Below are positions 1 to 8,734 of a stretch of 35,648 bases of DNA, piece by piece. The notes beneath the pieces were generated by a model that did no database searches, was not told the DNA's origin, and worked only from the letters and a program-made list of their open reading frames with translations. The translations under genes and the position numbers were made by a program. The number at the start of each line of letters is the position of its first letter. Within the stretch, counting starts at the first letter, position 1. The stretch covers positions 1-35,648 of the forward strand of contig JAUWPO010000007.1 in NCBI GenBank assembly GCA_030611505.1. The letters are read 5' to 3'. Origin of the DNA: Chloroflexota bacterium. GTDB lineage: Bacteria; Chloroflexota; Anaerolineae; Anaerolineales; UBA4823.

Positions 1-48
1 AAGGTAAAAAGCGAGGACCTAAAAAGGATTCTTGACAGTTTCTTTTGA
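1..48 (+). CDS. C-terminal end of an unidentified ORF truncated by the window edge (KVKSEDLKRILDSFF*)
   Basis: Frame 1 is open from base 1 to TGA at 46-48 and the peptide looks protein-like; too short to identify. Confidence 0.3.
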   Translation, partial: KVKSEDLKRILDSFF

Positions 49-59
49 TCTGGTATAAT
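32..59 (+). promoter_or_regulatory. sigma70-type promoter driving the recombinase leader RNA
   Basis: TTGACA (32-37), 16-bp spacer, TATAAT (54-59); both hexamers are perfect consensus. Confidence 0.8.
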
Positions 60-65
60 TATCTT

Positions 66-222
66 AAGACAGGATATTTATAACCCTAGAGACGGCCCGT
101 GTTAGTGCGCTAACCATCGCACGAGCCTGACCCAACCCACCGGGAATGCGGAGGATTGGGCTGGTAAACATTATACCAACCAATATTCATGCGCCCTGGT
201 GGGATTCATCGGGGCGTTTTCG
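66..222 (+). ncRNA. structured leader RNA / small RNA upstream of the serine recombinase
   Basis: Begins about 7 nt after the -10 box and ends at an intrinsic terminator. By eye: stem GGC-CGTG...CACG-GCC (94-127, inner GTTAG/CTAAC), CCCAA/TTGGG (131-135/156-160), TGGTA/TACCA (162-166/174-178). Confidence 0.55.
192..220 (+). terminator. Rho-independent terminator between promoter and recombinase start codon
   Basis: CGCCCTGGTG-GGATT-CATCGGGGCG: 10-bp continuous stem (two G-U) followed by TTTTCGTTT. Confidence 0.75.
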
Positions 223-336
223 TTTATCAGATTTTCATACATGAATAAATGCCCCAATAACAAAAGGTGCGCCAAAGATGTGGAAGGTTGGCATCTAACG
301 AAGCCTTCCCCAATTGAAAGAAAAGGAGTGAAAGGT

Positions 337-1971
337 ATGAGTAAAAGAGCAGCAATTTATGGAAGAGTTTCAACCGACTTGCAAAGAGGAAATTATTCTA
401 TTCATACCCAAATATCTGAATGTCTGAAGTATGCTAATACGCGCGATTACCCAATAGTGGGTGATTTATTTGTTGATCCTGAAACAGGGAGAGACGCAGA
501 CTCGGGCAATGGAGCAGTTCGGGCTTTTGTGGACGACTTTTCGTCAAGGGAGCTTTCCCGACCTAGTCTTGATGCCGCGTTTGATTTTTTAGAAAACGTT
601 GGTTTTGACGTTCTAATTGTTCATTCACTGGATAGGCTTGCTCGCGATCCTTATATTCGCGAAACATTAGAACGCGACCTGATTTCCAGAGGTGCGAAGG
701 TAGAGTACGTACTTGGGAATTATGAGGAATCTCCCGAGGGCGAAGTTAGAAAAGATTTGGATGCTACCTTCGCAAAGTGGGAGAACCTTAAACGAGTTGA
801 ACGATCCACCCGGGGAAAGCTACGTAAAGCTGAGAGTGGAAAGTTTGTAAGCGGTCGTCCACCTTATGGTTACCAATATGAAAAGAATTCACCTTCTGGA
901 TTGGTAGCTATCGACAAAGAGGCGGATATAGTAAAAGAGATTTTCCGCCTTTATGTTGAAGAAAAATTTTCAATTAGAGGAATTACTGAAATACTAACAA
1001 AAAGGAAAATCCCCACAAAAATGGGTGGGGGAAAATGGGGTAAGTCAACAGTGCCGAAGATATTACGTAACTCCACCTACGTTGGACGATGCTACTACAA
1101 CAAGCATAAACGTGACGGCAAACATCTTATCGTGCGTAGCAAAGACGAATGGATTGAGATAGAAACACCTAGAATTGTTGATGAATGGATTTTTGAAGAA
1201 GCACAGCAGGTGCTTGCGCTGAATAGGAAATTAAAACGCAAGCAACCCTCCCGCTTCTATCTCTTATCTGGAATGGTGTTTTGTGAAAGCTGTGGACGTC
1301 CTTATATTGCACAAACCGCGAAAGCTGGTAAGCATGGACGAGTTAATGATGCCCAATCATATCGGCATAGGGTAATAGAAGGACATTGTATTAACCGAAT
1401 GATTTCAGCCAGGAGACTAGAACCATTAGTTTGGGATGAAATTGTAAGCATATTGCTTGAACCAGAAAGACTAAGAGAAGGTTATAAAGCGTCAATTGAA
1501 CAGCAGAAGAACACCCATGCCAGGGAAATTGCGCATTTAGAATCATTGCGTAAGGCATTTGTCCACTGTAAGGAAGAGCGTAATAATTTGACAGCTCTTT
1601 ATATTGATCCTGAAATTAAGATAACGAGAATGGAGTACATTGAGCAAAAAACCAGGATTGATGATGAAATCAAACGAATCAATAATGATATTGAAATAGT
1701 AGAGAAAAGAATTCCTAACGTGCCACTTCCGGGTGATTTCGATAACCTTGATACTTTCGCTTCGAAGATTAGGGAACGATTATTTGATGCTCGAAAAATT
1801 AAACCCGAGGATAAAAGAAAAATTCTAGAATTGCTTCATGTAAAAGTAATTCTAGGAACGGATTCGAGTATACGATTAGAAGGGTGGTTTGGCAAAGATA
1901 GTGACTGGCTATCGTCTACAACATCAAAACGTTATGTGAACCCGCCGAGGCGACTTCCAGGGCGCGTTTGA
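337..1971 (+). CDS. large serine recombinase (resolvase domain + recombinase domain + zinc-ribbon + coiled coil), integrase of a mobile element
   Basis: Start set at ATG 337 behind AAAAGGAGTGAAAGGT; the ORF-track start at 199 lies inside the terminator hairpin. Motifs: AAIYGRVSTDLQ, LIVHSLDRLARD, FCESCGRPY zinc-ribbon half-site. Confidence 0.93.
   Translation: MSKRAAIYGRVSTDLQRGNYSIHTQISECLKYANTRDYPIVGDLFVDPETGRDADSGNGAVRAFVDDFSSRELSRPSLDAAFDFLENVGFDVLIVHSLDRLARDPYIRETLERDLISRGAKVEYVLGNYEESPEGEVRKDLDATFAKWENLKRVERSTRGKLRKAESGKFVSGRPPYGYQYEKNSPSGLVAIDKEADIVKEIFRLYVEEKFSIRGITEILTKRKIPTKMGGGKWGKSTVPKILRNSTYVGRCYYNKHKRDGKHLIVRSKDEWIEIETPRIVDEWIFEEAQQVLALNRKLKRKQPSRFYLLSGMVFCESCGRPYIAQTAKAGKHGRVNDAQSYRHRVIEGHCINRMISARRLEPLVWDEIVSILLEPERLREGYKASIEQQKNTHAREIAHLESLRKAFVHCKEERNNLTALYIDPEIKITRMEYIEQKTRIDDEIKRINNDIEIVEKRIPNVPLPGDFDNLDTFASKIRERLFDARKIKPEDKRKILELLHVKVILGTDSSIRLEGWFGKDSDWLSSTTSKRYVNPPRRLPGRV
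1900..1930. mobile_element. attachment-site junction (attL/attR) of the recombinase-bearing element in comM; element lies to the left
   Basis: comM-coding similarity (minus strand) ends at CATAACGTTTTGATGTTG (1919-1936), where the recombinase 3' end begins. Confidence 0.75.
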
Positions 1972-2572
1972 CGTGCTCCTGCCCCTTGATCTCACTGAAG
2001 TCGGTCTGGACACTTACGGGCAGGTCCTCGGGATTAACCGCTGGCTGCGGCGAGATCAGTTCCACTCCCCTGAGATGTTTAACAAGATCTACCAGAGAAG
2101 GCACCGCAATTACTTCCATGCCTGGGATCAAGCCCGCTTCGGGAGCATCGACTTCGGGAACAAGAATGCGTTTAAAACCCTGATCGCGGGCAACGGCTGC
2201 CATAGGCAGTACCCCGCGAGCGTGGCGCACGCTGCCGTCTAATGAAAGTTCACCGATCACTAATGAGTCGGATGCCGCGTCTGGCGGGAGTAAGCCGTGC
2301 ATGATAAGAACTCCCAGGGCGATGGGCAGGTCGTAAGCGGGACCTTCCTTGCGCACTGCTGCAGGAGCTAAGTTGACAATTATTCGTTTACGGGGATATG
2401 GCAGACCGGCGTTCTTGATGGCAGCCTGGACGCGCTCGCGGCTTTCCTGCACAGCGGCGTCCGGGAGACCGACGATGGTCATGCCGGGTAAACCCTGCCC
2501 GGTGTCCACTTCGACCTCGATGATCTCGCCTTCTAACCCGATCACGGCGCAGGAATAAACGCGCGCTAACAT
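1916..2572 (-). pseudogene. comM: ComM/YifB Mg-chelatase-like protein, N-terminal 218 aa only, interrupted by element insertion
   Basis: MLARVYSCAVIGLEGEIIEVEVDTGQGLPGMTIVGLPDAAVQESRERV...KGQEHVKRALEVASAGSHNVLML then immediate TAG; the expected GPPGSGKT P-loop and AAA+ domain are missing. Confidence 0.9.
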
Positions 2573-2587
2573 GGGTTTAGTTTAGGT

Positions 2588-5002
2588 TCAGTTGGGGAAA
2601 ATGTCAATGGGAGGGGATATGGGTTTGAGAAATTGTGCCAGCCGCTCTGCCAACTCGGAAAGCTTGGCGTCCACCCGGGCATTGACCGTATCTGGTTCGA
2701 AGCTGCCGTCCTCCTGTCGTTCGCCGGCCTTGACACCTGTTAGAATCTCGATGCCTTCGTCAACATTTCTGATTGTCCATATATGGAACTTGCCTTCCCG
2801 TACTGCGTCTACCACAGGTTTCTTGATCATCAGGTTAGTCGTATTGCCTTCCGGGATCAGCACACCTTGTTCGCCGGTCAGCCCCTTTGCGCAGCAGACT
2901 TCAAAGAAGCCATCAATCTTTTCGTTCACCCCACCGATCACCTGCAATTCGCCTTTTTGGTTTACCGAGCCCGTCACAGCAATGCCCTGCTTTACCGGCA
3001 AGCCCGAAAGCGACGAGAGCAGTGCGTACAGCTCGGTGCTGGAAGCGCTGTCTCCTTCGACACCGGAATAGCTTTGCTCAAATACCAATCGCGCTGATAA
3101 ACTGAGAGGCTTTTCCTGGATGAATTTCTCAGCAAGGTAACCGGAGAGGATCAACACGCCCTTGGTATGGATCGGTCCGCTCATCTCGGCCTCACGCTCG
3201 ATATCGATCACCCCGTCGCGACCTAGACTAATGCTGGCGGTGATACGGTTGGGTTGTCCGAAGGATATATCTCCAAGATCAAGGACAGACAGCCCATTTA
3301 CCTGACCGACCTTCTCGCCCGTAACGTCGATCTTGATCTGATCGCGAGTGATCATCTCTTGGATGCGATCGCGGATCAAACTGGAACGGTGGAAACGCTC
3401 TTCAATAGCCCGCTCCACGTGTGTTTCTGTAACATACTGCACTTCTTCCTTGCCTGCGTAGTAGTTTGCCTCCCTGATCACATCGGACATTTCACCGAAG
3501 CGGGTGGATAGCTTTTCTTGGTCGTTTGACATGCGTGAGGCGTGCTCGATGATGCGAGCCAGAGCGCTCTTATCCAGGTGCTTGAGGTTTTCGGAGCGGC
3601 ACAGGGTGCAGACGAAGGATATGTATTCCTGGATGTGCTCATCTGTCCTAGACATCTGGATATCAAAATCGGCTTTCACTTTGAAGAGCTCGGTGAATTG
3701 CTCGTCGTAACGCAGCAAGAGCTGGTAGAGGATAGGCTCACCGATCAAGATCACTTTAACATCTAGCGGGATGGGTTTGGGTCGCAAGCTCTTGGTTGAA
3801 AAACCAATCCGCTCACCCATGTCTTCGATGACGATTTCTTTGTTGGCAAGCGCGCGCTTCAGTGTGTCCCAGGCGAAGGGGTTACGCAGCACGTCCTCTG
3901 CAGGCAATACCAGGTAGCCACCGTTAGCGCGGTGCAGACAGCCGGAGTGGATAAGTGTGAAGTTGGTCACCAGCGCGCCGAAGGCAAACTCGCGTTCAAC
4001 CCTGCCTATCAGATTATTGTGGGTTGGGTTCATCTCCAAGACAACTGGCGCGCCGTCCAGTTCAGAATTGTCCACCAGCGTGTTGACAGCATACTTCTGT
4101 GTTGGCAATTGACCCGGTTGTCCGCGGCTGAAGGGCAGCGGTTGTTGTCCGTTATCACTCTTTATGAACTCCTTGACATTAACCAGGATATCCTCCCGCA
4201 CATGTTCGATATGGTCAGGAATCTCCTCCAGATCTTGATACTTTTCCTTTAACTCAGCGAAGTGATGTTGGATGGCGTAGCGCGCTACCTCGACATCCAG
4301 TTTCTCGAGCTGCGCACGAAGTTCTTGATCCAGCTTTTTTGCTGCACGAGTTTCGGTTTCCAGGGCGGTTTTCAGGCGCTGCTGTTTTTGGTTGATCTCG
4401 TTTTTTTCTTCCTCGCTCAGGTGCAGGAATTCCTGCTCTGAAATCGGTCGCCCAGCGCGAGTTGGGACGGTCAACAAGCCCATAGGCGTGGGCTGGAGGA
4501 TGAAATTCTCCGATTGGACGCGTTGACCGAGCTTGGTGAAGATCTCTTGTTTTTGCTGTTGAATTTTGTTGATAAGGTCCGTTTTGTGGGAGGTATACTC
4601 CTCGGACTCGAAAGCAGTCCGCATATCATCGATTGCAGTATTGACGGTCTGCTCCATATCTTGCTGGAATTGCACCGCCTTCCCCGCAGGCAACTGCAAG
4701 GCGTTGGGTTCGACTGGATTATGAAAATTGTTGACGTAGCACCAGTCGCTGGGCAGCGGTTTTTTGGCGGCAAACTCGGTCAAGTAGCGTTCTAGAGCAG
4801 TTGTTCGTCCGGTACCAGGTACACCAGCGAGGTAGATATTAAAGCCTTTCTCTTTGATATCCAATCCAAAACGCAGGGATCGTACAGCGCGTTTCTGACC
4901 GATAATAGTATCCAATTCTTGGACGTCTGCGCTGGTCTCGCACCCAAGTGTAGATGGGTCGCAAGTACGGTAAAGCTGTTCGACTGTAAGCTCTGTTGGC
5001 AT
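2588..5002 (-). CDS. Lon-like ATP-dependent protease (LonB/YcbZ-type, AAA_32 + Lon protease domain)
   Basis: GVPGTGRTTALERYL P-loop; C-terminal Lon domain with EGDSASSTELYALLSSLSGLPVKQGIAVTGSVNQKGELQVIGGVNEKIDGFF (catalytic Ser and Lys context). Confidence 0.92.
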   Translation of the reverse strand: MPTELTVEQLYRTCDPSTLGCETSADVQELDTIIGQKRAVRSLRFGLDIKEKGFNIYLAGVPGTGRTTALERYLTEFAAKKPLPSDWCYVNNFHNPVEPNALQLPAGKAVQFQQDMEQTVNTAIDDMRTAFESEEYTSHKTDLINKIQQQKQEIFTKLGQRVQSENFILQPTPMGLLTVPTRAGRPISEQEFLHLSEEEKNEINQKQQRLKTALETETRAAKKLDQELRAQLEKLDVEVARYAIQHHFAELKEKYQDLEEIPDHIEHVREDILVNVKEFIKSDNGQQPLPFSRGQPGQLPTQKYAVNTLVDNSELDGAPVVLEMNPTHNNLIGRVEREFAFGALVTNFTLIHSGCLHRANGGYLVLPAEDVLRNPFAWDTLKRALANKEIVIEDMGERIGFSTKSLRPKPIPLDVKVILIGEPILYQLLLRYDEQFTELFKVKADFDIQMSRTDEHIQEYISFVCTLCRSENLKHLDKSALARIIEHASRMSNDQEKLSTRFGEMSDVIREANYYAGKEEVQYVTETHVERAIEERFHRSSLIRDRIQEMITRDQIKIDVTGEKVGQVNGLSVLDLGDISFGQPNRITASISLGRDGVIDIEREAEMSGPIHTKGVLILSGYLAEKFIQEKPLSLSARLVFEQSYSGVEGDSASSTELYALLSSLSGLPVKQGIAVTGSVNQKGELQVIGGVNEKIDGFFEVCCAKGLTGEQGVLIPEGNTTNLMIKKPVVDAVREGKFHIWTIRNVDEGIEILTGVKAGERQEDGSFEPDTVNARVDAKLSELAERLAQFLKPISPPIDIFPN

Positions 5003-5105
5003 AGTATTACTCTCCTGTTGATCGATAGTGGACGGTTAACGAGCGATGTAGGGTAGTAGCCTTATATGTTTCGCCAATATCAATTATACGATATGCTTGA
5101 CTATT

Positions 5106-5161
5106 GTGTCCGATTTGAAATCGATGGATCTCACCTTCCAATCCGCTCACGGCGCAGGAAT
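5106..5161 (-). pseudogene. degenerate relic of the comM 5' end
   Basis: 5121-5161 (tcgatggatctcaccttccaatccgctcacggcgcaggaat) matches comM 2517-2556 (tcgatg-atctcgccttctaacccgatcacggcgcaggaat) with 4 mismatches and one 1-nt indel; frame destroyed. Confidence 0.7.
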
Positions 5162-5170
5162 TATTATGGG

Positions 5171-6250
5171 TTAAACGCACAGCACGCCGTTTATGATAGC
5201 CGTCTGCCTAGTTCCGTCTGGATAAAGAAAATCAAACCGAGTACAGACGATTGGGTTCCCCTTGGCGTAGACGAGGTCTATATGGCGCACTTTGTCGGGC
5301 GAGGTAAAGTCTTCGACGCCTATCCTGCCGCCGAAGAGATCACTTCGTCCATATGCCCAGTGGAAACCCGCCTTCTCGTCCTCGAGGGTATTACCGGTGA
5401 CGACTGCCCTGTCGTTGCAGCCGATAGCAACCTCGGCAATATTGCGCAAGGCTGACTCCTGGTGGAATTCCTGACGTTTATCTTCTGCTATCGGACCTTC
5501 CCCCTTAACGTCGATGATCTGGTTGTTCTTAACAATCATTACTATAGTTTCGTCGCCGATAACAGTGGGGATTTCACCTGCCGTTTGGCTGTTTTTGGTT
5601 TCGTTTGGACATGTACAGACCTCCCCGGCGGGGAGGTTCGCGAGCTGTGGGGTACCCTTGCGAGTGCCAGGATGCAGGATTCCATCCTCCCGATAGACCG
5701 GTTTGTGATCCGATATGTCGAAATGGCAGGTATGCCCTGTTGAAAATGTCACTTCGACAGCATTCGATCTCTCGAAAAGCGATGCCAGACGAGTGCAAGT
5801 TTCGGCGATCTCTTTAATATTGGCGGAGAGTCCCGTCTCTTCCATAGAGCGTGCAACTTCCGGCATGCTGGCGATGCGCAAATATCCATATTTCTTTGCG
5901 AGTCCCATAAGCGGCGAGGTGGCTGAATACTGGGGCATCGAGATAATGATCGTAGAATCTCTACTGACGCTTTCGAGTTGAACCTTCGTACCCTCACATA
6001 TCCCGTATTTTGGCATCTCAGCATGGGGAGCACCGGTTGCCGAGTACCTAACTATTGGGTTGACGTGTATACCATAAGTTTGGGAGAATCCAGCTATCTG
6101 GCGGTGCCATTCGTTTGCCATCTCTCGACGATCTTGCCATGCCAGGAGGTCTCGTATCTCTCCGTGCGGTAGATCGTACATGATAGTCACTATGTCCCCG
6201 TTCTGAGGTGCGAACACATCTACAAACAATTTCTCAAGTTTGAATGTCAT
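5171..6250 (-). CDS. M29-type aminopeptidase (aminopeptidase T / leucyl aminopeptidase-like)
   Basis: Family-like features: AGEVCTCPNE..., ...GEGPIAEDKRQEF..., LRNIAEVAIGCNDRA, FHWAYGRSDLFGG, HIDLVYAKGNP. Start set at ATG 6250 behind GGAG; ORF extends to 6301. Confidence 0.7.
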   Translation of the reverse strand: MTFKLEKLFVDVFAPQNGDIVTIMYDLPHGEIRDLLAWQDRREMANEWHRQIAGFSQTYGIHVNPIVRYSATGAPHAEMPKYGICEGTKVQLESVSRDSTIIISMPQYSATSPLMGLAKKYGYLRIASMPEVARSMEETGLSANIKEIAETCTRLASLFERSNAVEVTFSTGHTCHFDISDHKPVYREDGILHPGTRKGTPQLANLPAGEVCTCPNETKNSQTAGEIPTVIGDETIVMIVKNNQIIDVKGEGPIAEDKRQEFHQESALRNIAEVAIGCNDRAVVTGNTLEDEKAGFHWAYGRSDLFGGRIGVEDFTSPDKVRHIDLVYAKGNPIVCTRFDFLYPDGTRQTAIINGVLCV

Positions 6251-6483
6251 GTTACGTTGCTCTCCATATGTCGAAAATGTTTTATTATGAGTATATCCCA
6301 TCCTGGGTTGGCAAATTCAAAAAATTTGATTGTGCCCACACCAACCTAGAATCTTTTACATAACGGTTTAATCCATCCGAAACCTAATTAGGCGACATAT
6401 CAAACGGTTTGAGTGGGTGCAAGTGATGTGTTCCACAACAATAAACGCTGTTTTGCATCAGAATGAATTTTTTTCCGCAGCTA

Positions 6484-6512
6484 TTGACTAAAATTTGGGG
6501 CTAAACTAGAAT
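6484..6512 (+). promoter_or_regulatory. sigma70-type promoter for the small secreted protein
   Basis: TTGACT, 17-bp spacer, TAGAAT; 58 bp upstream of the chosen start codon. Confidence 0.55.
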
Positions 6513-6569
6513 CGGAGTGTGTATCTTGATTCTGTCTGAACCGACTTTATGAAAAAAGGAGGATTCCAC

Positions 6570-6929
6570 GTGAAAAAAGTCACCTTGCTCATTTTAGCTG
6601 TCATGCTGGTATCGACCCTGTTGATGGCTTCCGCACCGCCGGACTACCGTTGGCATATCTGGGACACAAATAAGAAACCCAAACCATGGTGGTTGTATAG
6701 CCAGGAGGTCAATAATGGCGAACCTGGGATGGAAAAGGTTGTTTTTTTCAACCAGGTTAACCTGGTTTATGGAAATCCAGTTTTGTTGGAAGAGGAAGAG
6801 AGCCCCCCGATCCATCCAAATGAATATATCTACTTCAAGAGTTCCGGTGCGTTGTACTACTGGTATATAAAACAAACTGTAAGGGTGCCCGAGCGCGGCT
6901 TATGCCAATGGCGCTACATCTACGATTAA
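6570..6929 (+). CDS. small secreted protein of unknown function (signal peptide)
   Basis: GTG start 6570 behind AAAAGGAGGATTCCAC; KKVTLLILAVMLVSTLLMASA signal peptide, then a Trp/Tyr-rich mature region. Confidence 0.6.
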   Translation: MKKVTLLILAVMLVSTLLMASAPPDYRWHIWDTNKKPKPWWLYSQEVNNGEPGMEKVVFFNQVNLVYGNPVLLEEEESPPIHPNEYIYFKSSGALYYWYIKQTVRVPERGLCQWRYIYD

Positions 6930-6990
6930 GGACATAAGTGGCGTGTTAGGAGTCTCAAGCTCCTGTAATACAATTGAATAACAAGCTTCG

Positions 6991-7019
6991 AGGCTTTGTC
7001 CGGGTGACAAAGCCTTGTT
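6991..7019 (+). terminator. intrinsic-terminator-like hairpin after the small secreted protein gene
   Basis: AGGCTTTGTC-CGGGT-GACAAAGCCT perfect 10-bp stem followed by a T-rich stretch. Confidence 0.6.
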
Positions 7020-7192
7020 GATTCTTGTTGAACTAGTAAATCCAGTATAGGGGATTGAGTCCATATTAAGTGTAACTATCTAAGGCGTAGAATTTAGTTT
7101 TAGTCATAAAATTAATAGTGAAGTAAAATGGGGCAGCCGTAGAATCAATCTGTAGAGATAGCGAATCCGATCAGGAGGAATCTAAAACCGAT

Positions 7193-7504
7193 ATGGCAGA
7201 ACATAAAAGTGACGTAGAAAACAAACTATTGTCAAGCCCGGACACACTGGATATGGGGTGGTTGCTCGTCGGGAGCGGCGTTATAGGGGCGCTCTTGCTG
7301 TTGATTCGAAGGGATCGCAGGATCGTGGCTTGGGGCATTTCTGCTGGTCTTACCTTGGCTGGTGTCACCCTTCTGATGGAGCAGCGCCAGTCGCACATCG
7401 ATCAGGCGGAGCAGCGCATACTCGAGGAACTGGATGGGCTTGATCCGGTAGCAAGAGCGCAGGTGCTGAAAAACATCGCGGTAGAAGAATTTGATATTAA
7501 TTAA
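7193..7504 (+). CDS. small membrane protein, unknown function
   Basis: ORF with AGGAGGA upstream; two hydrophobic segments followed by a charged acidic tail. Confidence 0.55.
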   Translation: MAEHKSDVENKLLSSPDTLDMGWLLVGSGVIGALLLLIRRDRRIVAWGISAGLTLAGVTLLMEQRQSHIDQAEQRILEELDGLDPVARAQVLKNIAVEEFDIN

Positions 7505-7561
7505 CAAATCGCTCCTCTAAGTTTTGGAAATATACGCACTTCTAAGTTCCGACCGAGAGAT

Positions 7562-8734
7562 ATGAAAATCGGTGTTGATGCGACTACCTGGCAGAACACG
7601 CGCGGCTACGGGCGCTTCGCACGCGCGTTGTTAAGTTCGCTTGTATGTCTTGACGAAGGGAACCAATACACCTTCTTTATCGACTCGAATGAGGCAGTGT
7701 CCGCTATCCCACCTCAAGTAAAAATTCAAATGGTGCGCGCTTCAAAGCCAACAGCGGTCTCGGCGTCCTCTGGAGGAGCGCGCTCGGTCAGCGACATTCT
7801 GCGTATGAGCAAGGCTTTATCTGCGCCTGGGTTTGACGTTTTATTATTTCCTACTGTTTACAGCTATGTGCCAGTGATCAGCCGGGCGAAGAAGATTGTA
7901 ATGATTTATGATGTGATCGCCGAGAAATATCCTGACCTGACCACACCCAGCAGAAGAGGGCGCGCCTTCTGGAAAGTGAAGGTTGCTCTTGGTCGCAGGC
8001 AGGCAGATGCGATCGTTACAATCTCAGGATACTCCCGCGATGGGATTGCAGAATTTTTTCTGATACCGCCTGAGCGCATTTACGTCGTCAACGGTGCCAG
8101 CGACCCCATTTTCCAGGTTATAGACCAACCCAAATGGACGCCCCATTTAGTATCATTGGGGATTCCAACATCTGGGCGCCTCATTACTTACGTGGGCGGT
8201 TTCGGACCTCATAAGAATTTGAGCGTCTTAGTAGCAGTGTTTGCGAAGCTGGCTGTTTCCAAAGAATATTCAGACGCACGGCTGGTAATGGTGGGAGAGT
8301 TCCAACAGGAAGTGTTTCACAGTGAGATTGGAGAGATCAGGCGACAAATCAAGGAATTGGGAGTGGGGGATTTGGTGACATTCACAGGTTATCTGCCTGA
8401 TGAAGAACTGGTCATTTTATTGAATCGATCGACCGTCTTGACCCTACCCTCATTGATTGAAGGTTTGGGACTACCTGCCCTTGAGGCGGCAGCTTGCGGC
8501 TGTCCGGTGGTTGCGACGGCAGAAAGCCCGCTTCCGGAGATGTTGGGAGATGGGGGAATCTACATCAACCCGAATAAAGCAAATGAACTAGAAGAAGCCA
8601 TAAAGAGGGTGTTGGATTCTAACGAACAGCGCAGTAAAATGCGAGAAGCTGGGATTGCTGCGACCGGGGCGCTGTCGTGGGATGAAGCGGCTCGTCAAAT
8701 GATGAGCATAATGGGGGAGGTGGTATCCGGGTGA
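7562..8734 (+). CDS. glycosyltransferase family 4
   Basis: GT-B fold features: LITYVGGFGPHKNLSVLVAVF, VTFTGYLPDEELVILLNRSTVLTLPSLIEGLGLPALEAAACGCPVVAT. Confidence 0.9.
   Translation: MKIGVDATTWQNTRGYGRFARALLSSLVCLDEGNQYTFFIDSNEAVSAIPPQVKIQMVRASKPTAVSASSGGARSVSDILRMSKALSAPGFDVLLFPTVYSYVPVISRAKKIVMIYDVIAEKYPDLTTPSRRGRAFWKVKVALGRRQADAIVTISGYSRDGIAEFFLIPPERIYVVNGASDPIFQVIDQPKWTPHLVSLGIPTSGRLITYVGGFGPHKNLSVLVAVFAKLAVSKEYSDARLVMVGEFQQEVFHSEIGEIRRQIKELGVGDLVTFTGYLPDEELVILLNRSTVLTLPSLIEGLGLPALEAAACGCPVVATAESPLPEMLGDGGIYINPNKANELEEAIKRVLDSNEQRSKMREAGIAATGALSWDEAARQMMSIMGEVVSG

Noticed and set aside
195-203. T-box-like sequence in the leader (CCTGGTGGG)
   Set aside because: Does not match the T-box bulge consensus (AGGGTGGNACCGCG), no specifier-loop architecture seen, and the downstream gene is a recombinase.
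66-222. tRNA or IscB/omega-type guide RNA at the element edge
   Set aside because: No tRNA cloverleaf or TPsiC (GTTCRANYC) motif, and no IscB/TnpB nuclease ORF in the window.
199-336. N-terminal extension of the recombinase ORF (MGFIGAFSF...)
   Set aside because: The start lies in the terminator hairpin with no ribosome-binding site; ATG 337 has a good Shine-Dalgarno and begins the canonical resolvase fold.
2592-3071. 159-aa plus-strand ORF and neighbouring plus-strand ORFs through 4795
   Set aside because: All antisense to the Lon-like protease, whose conserved motifs are on the minus strand; no recognisable protein features.
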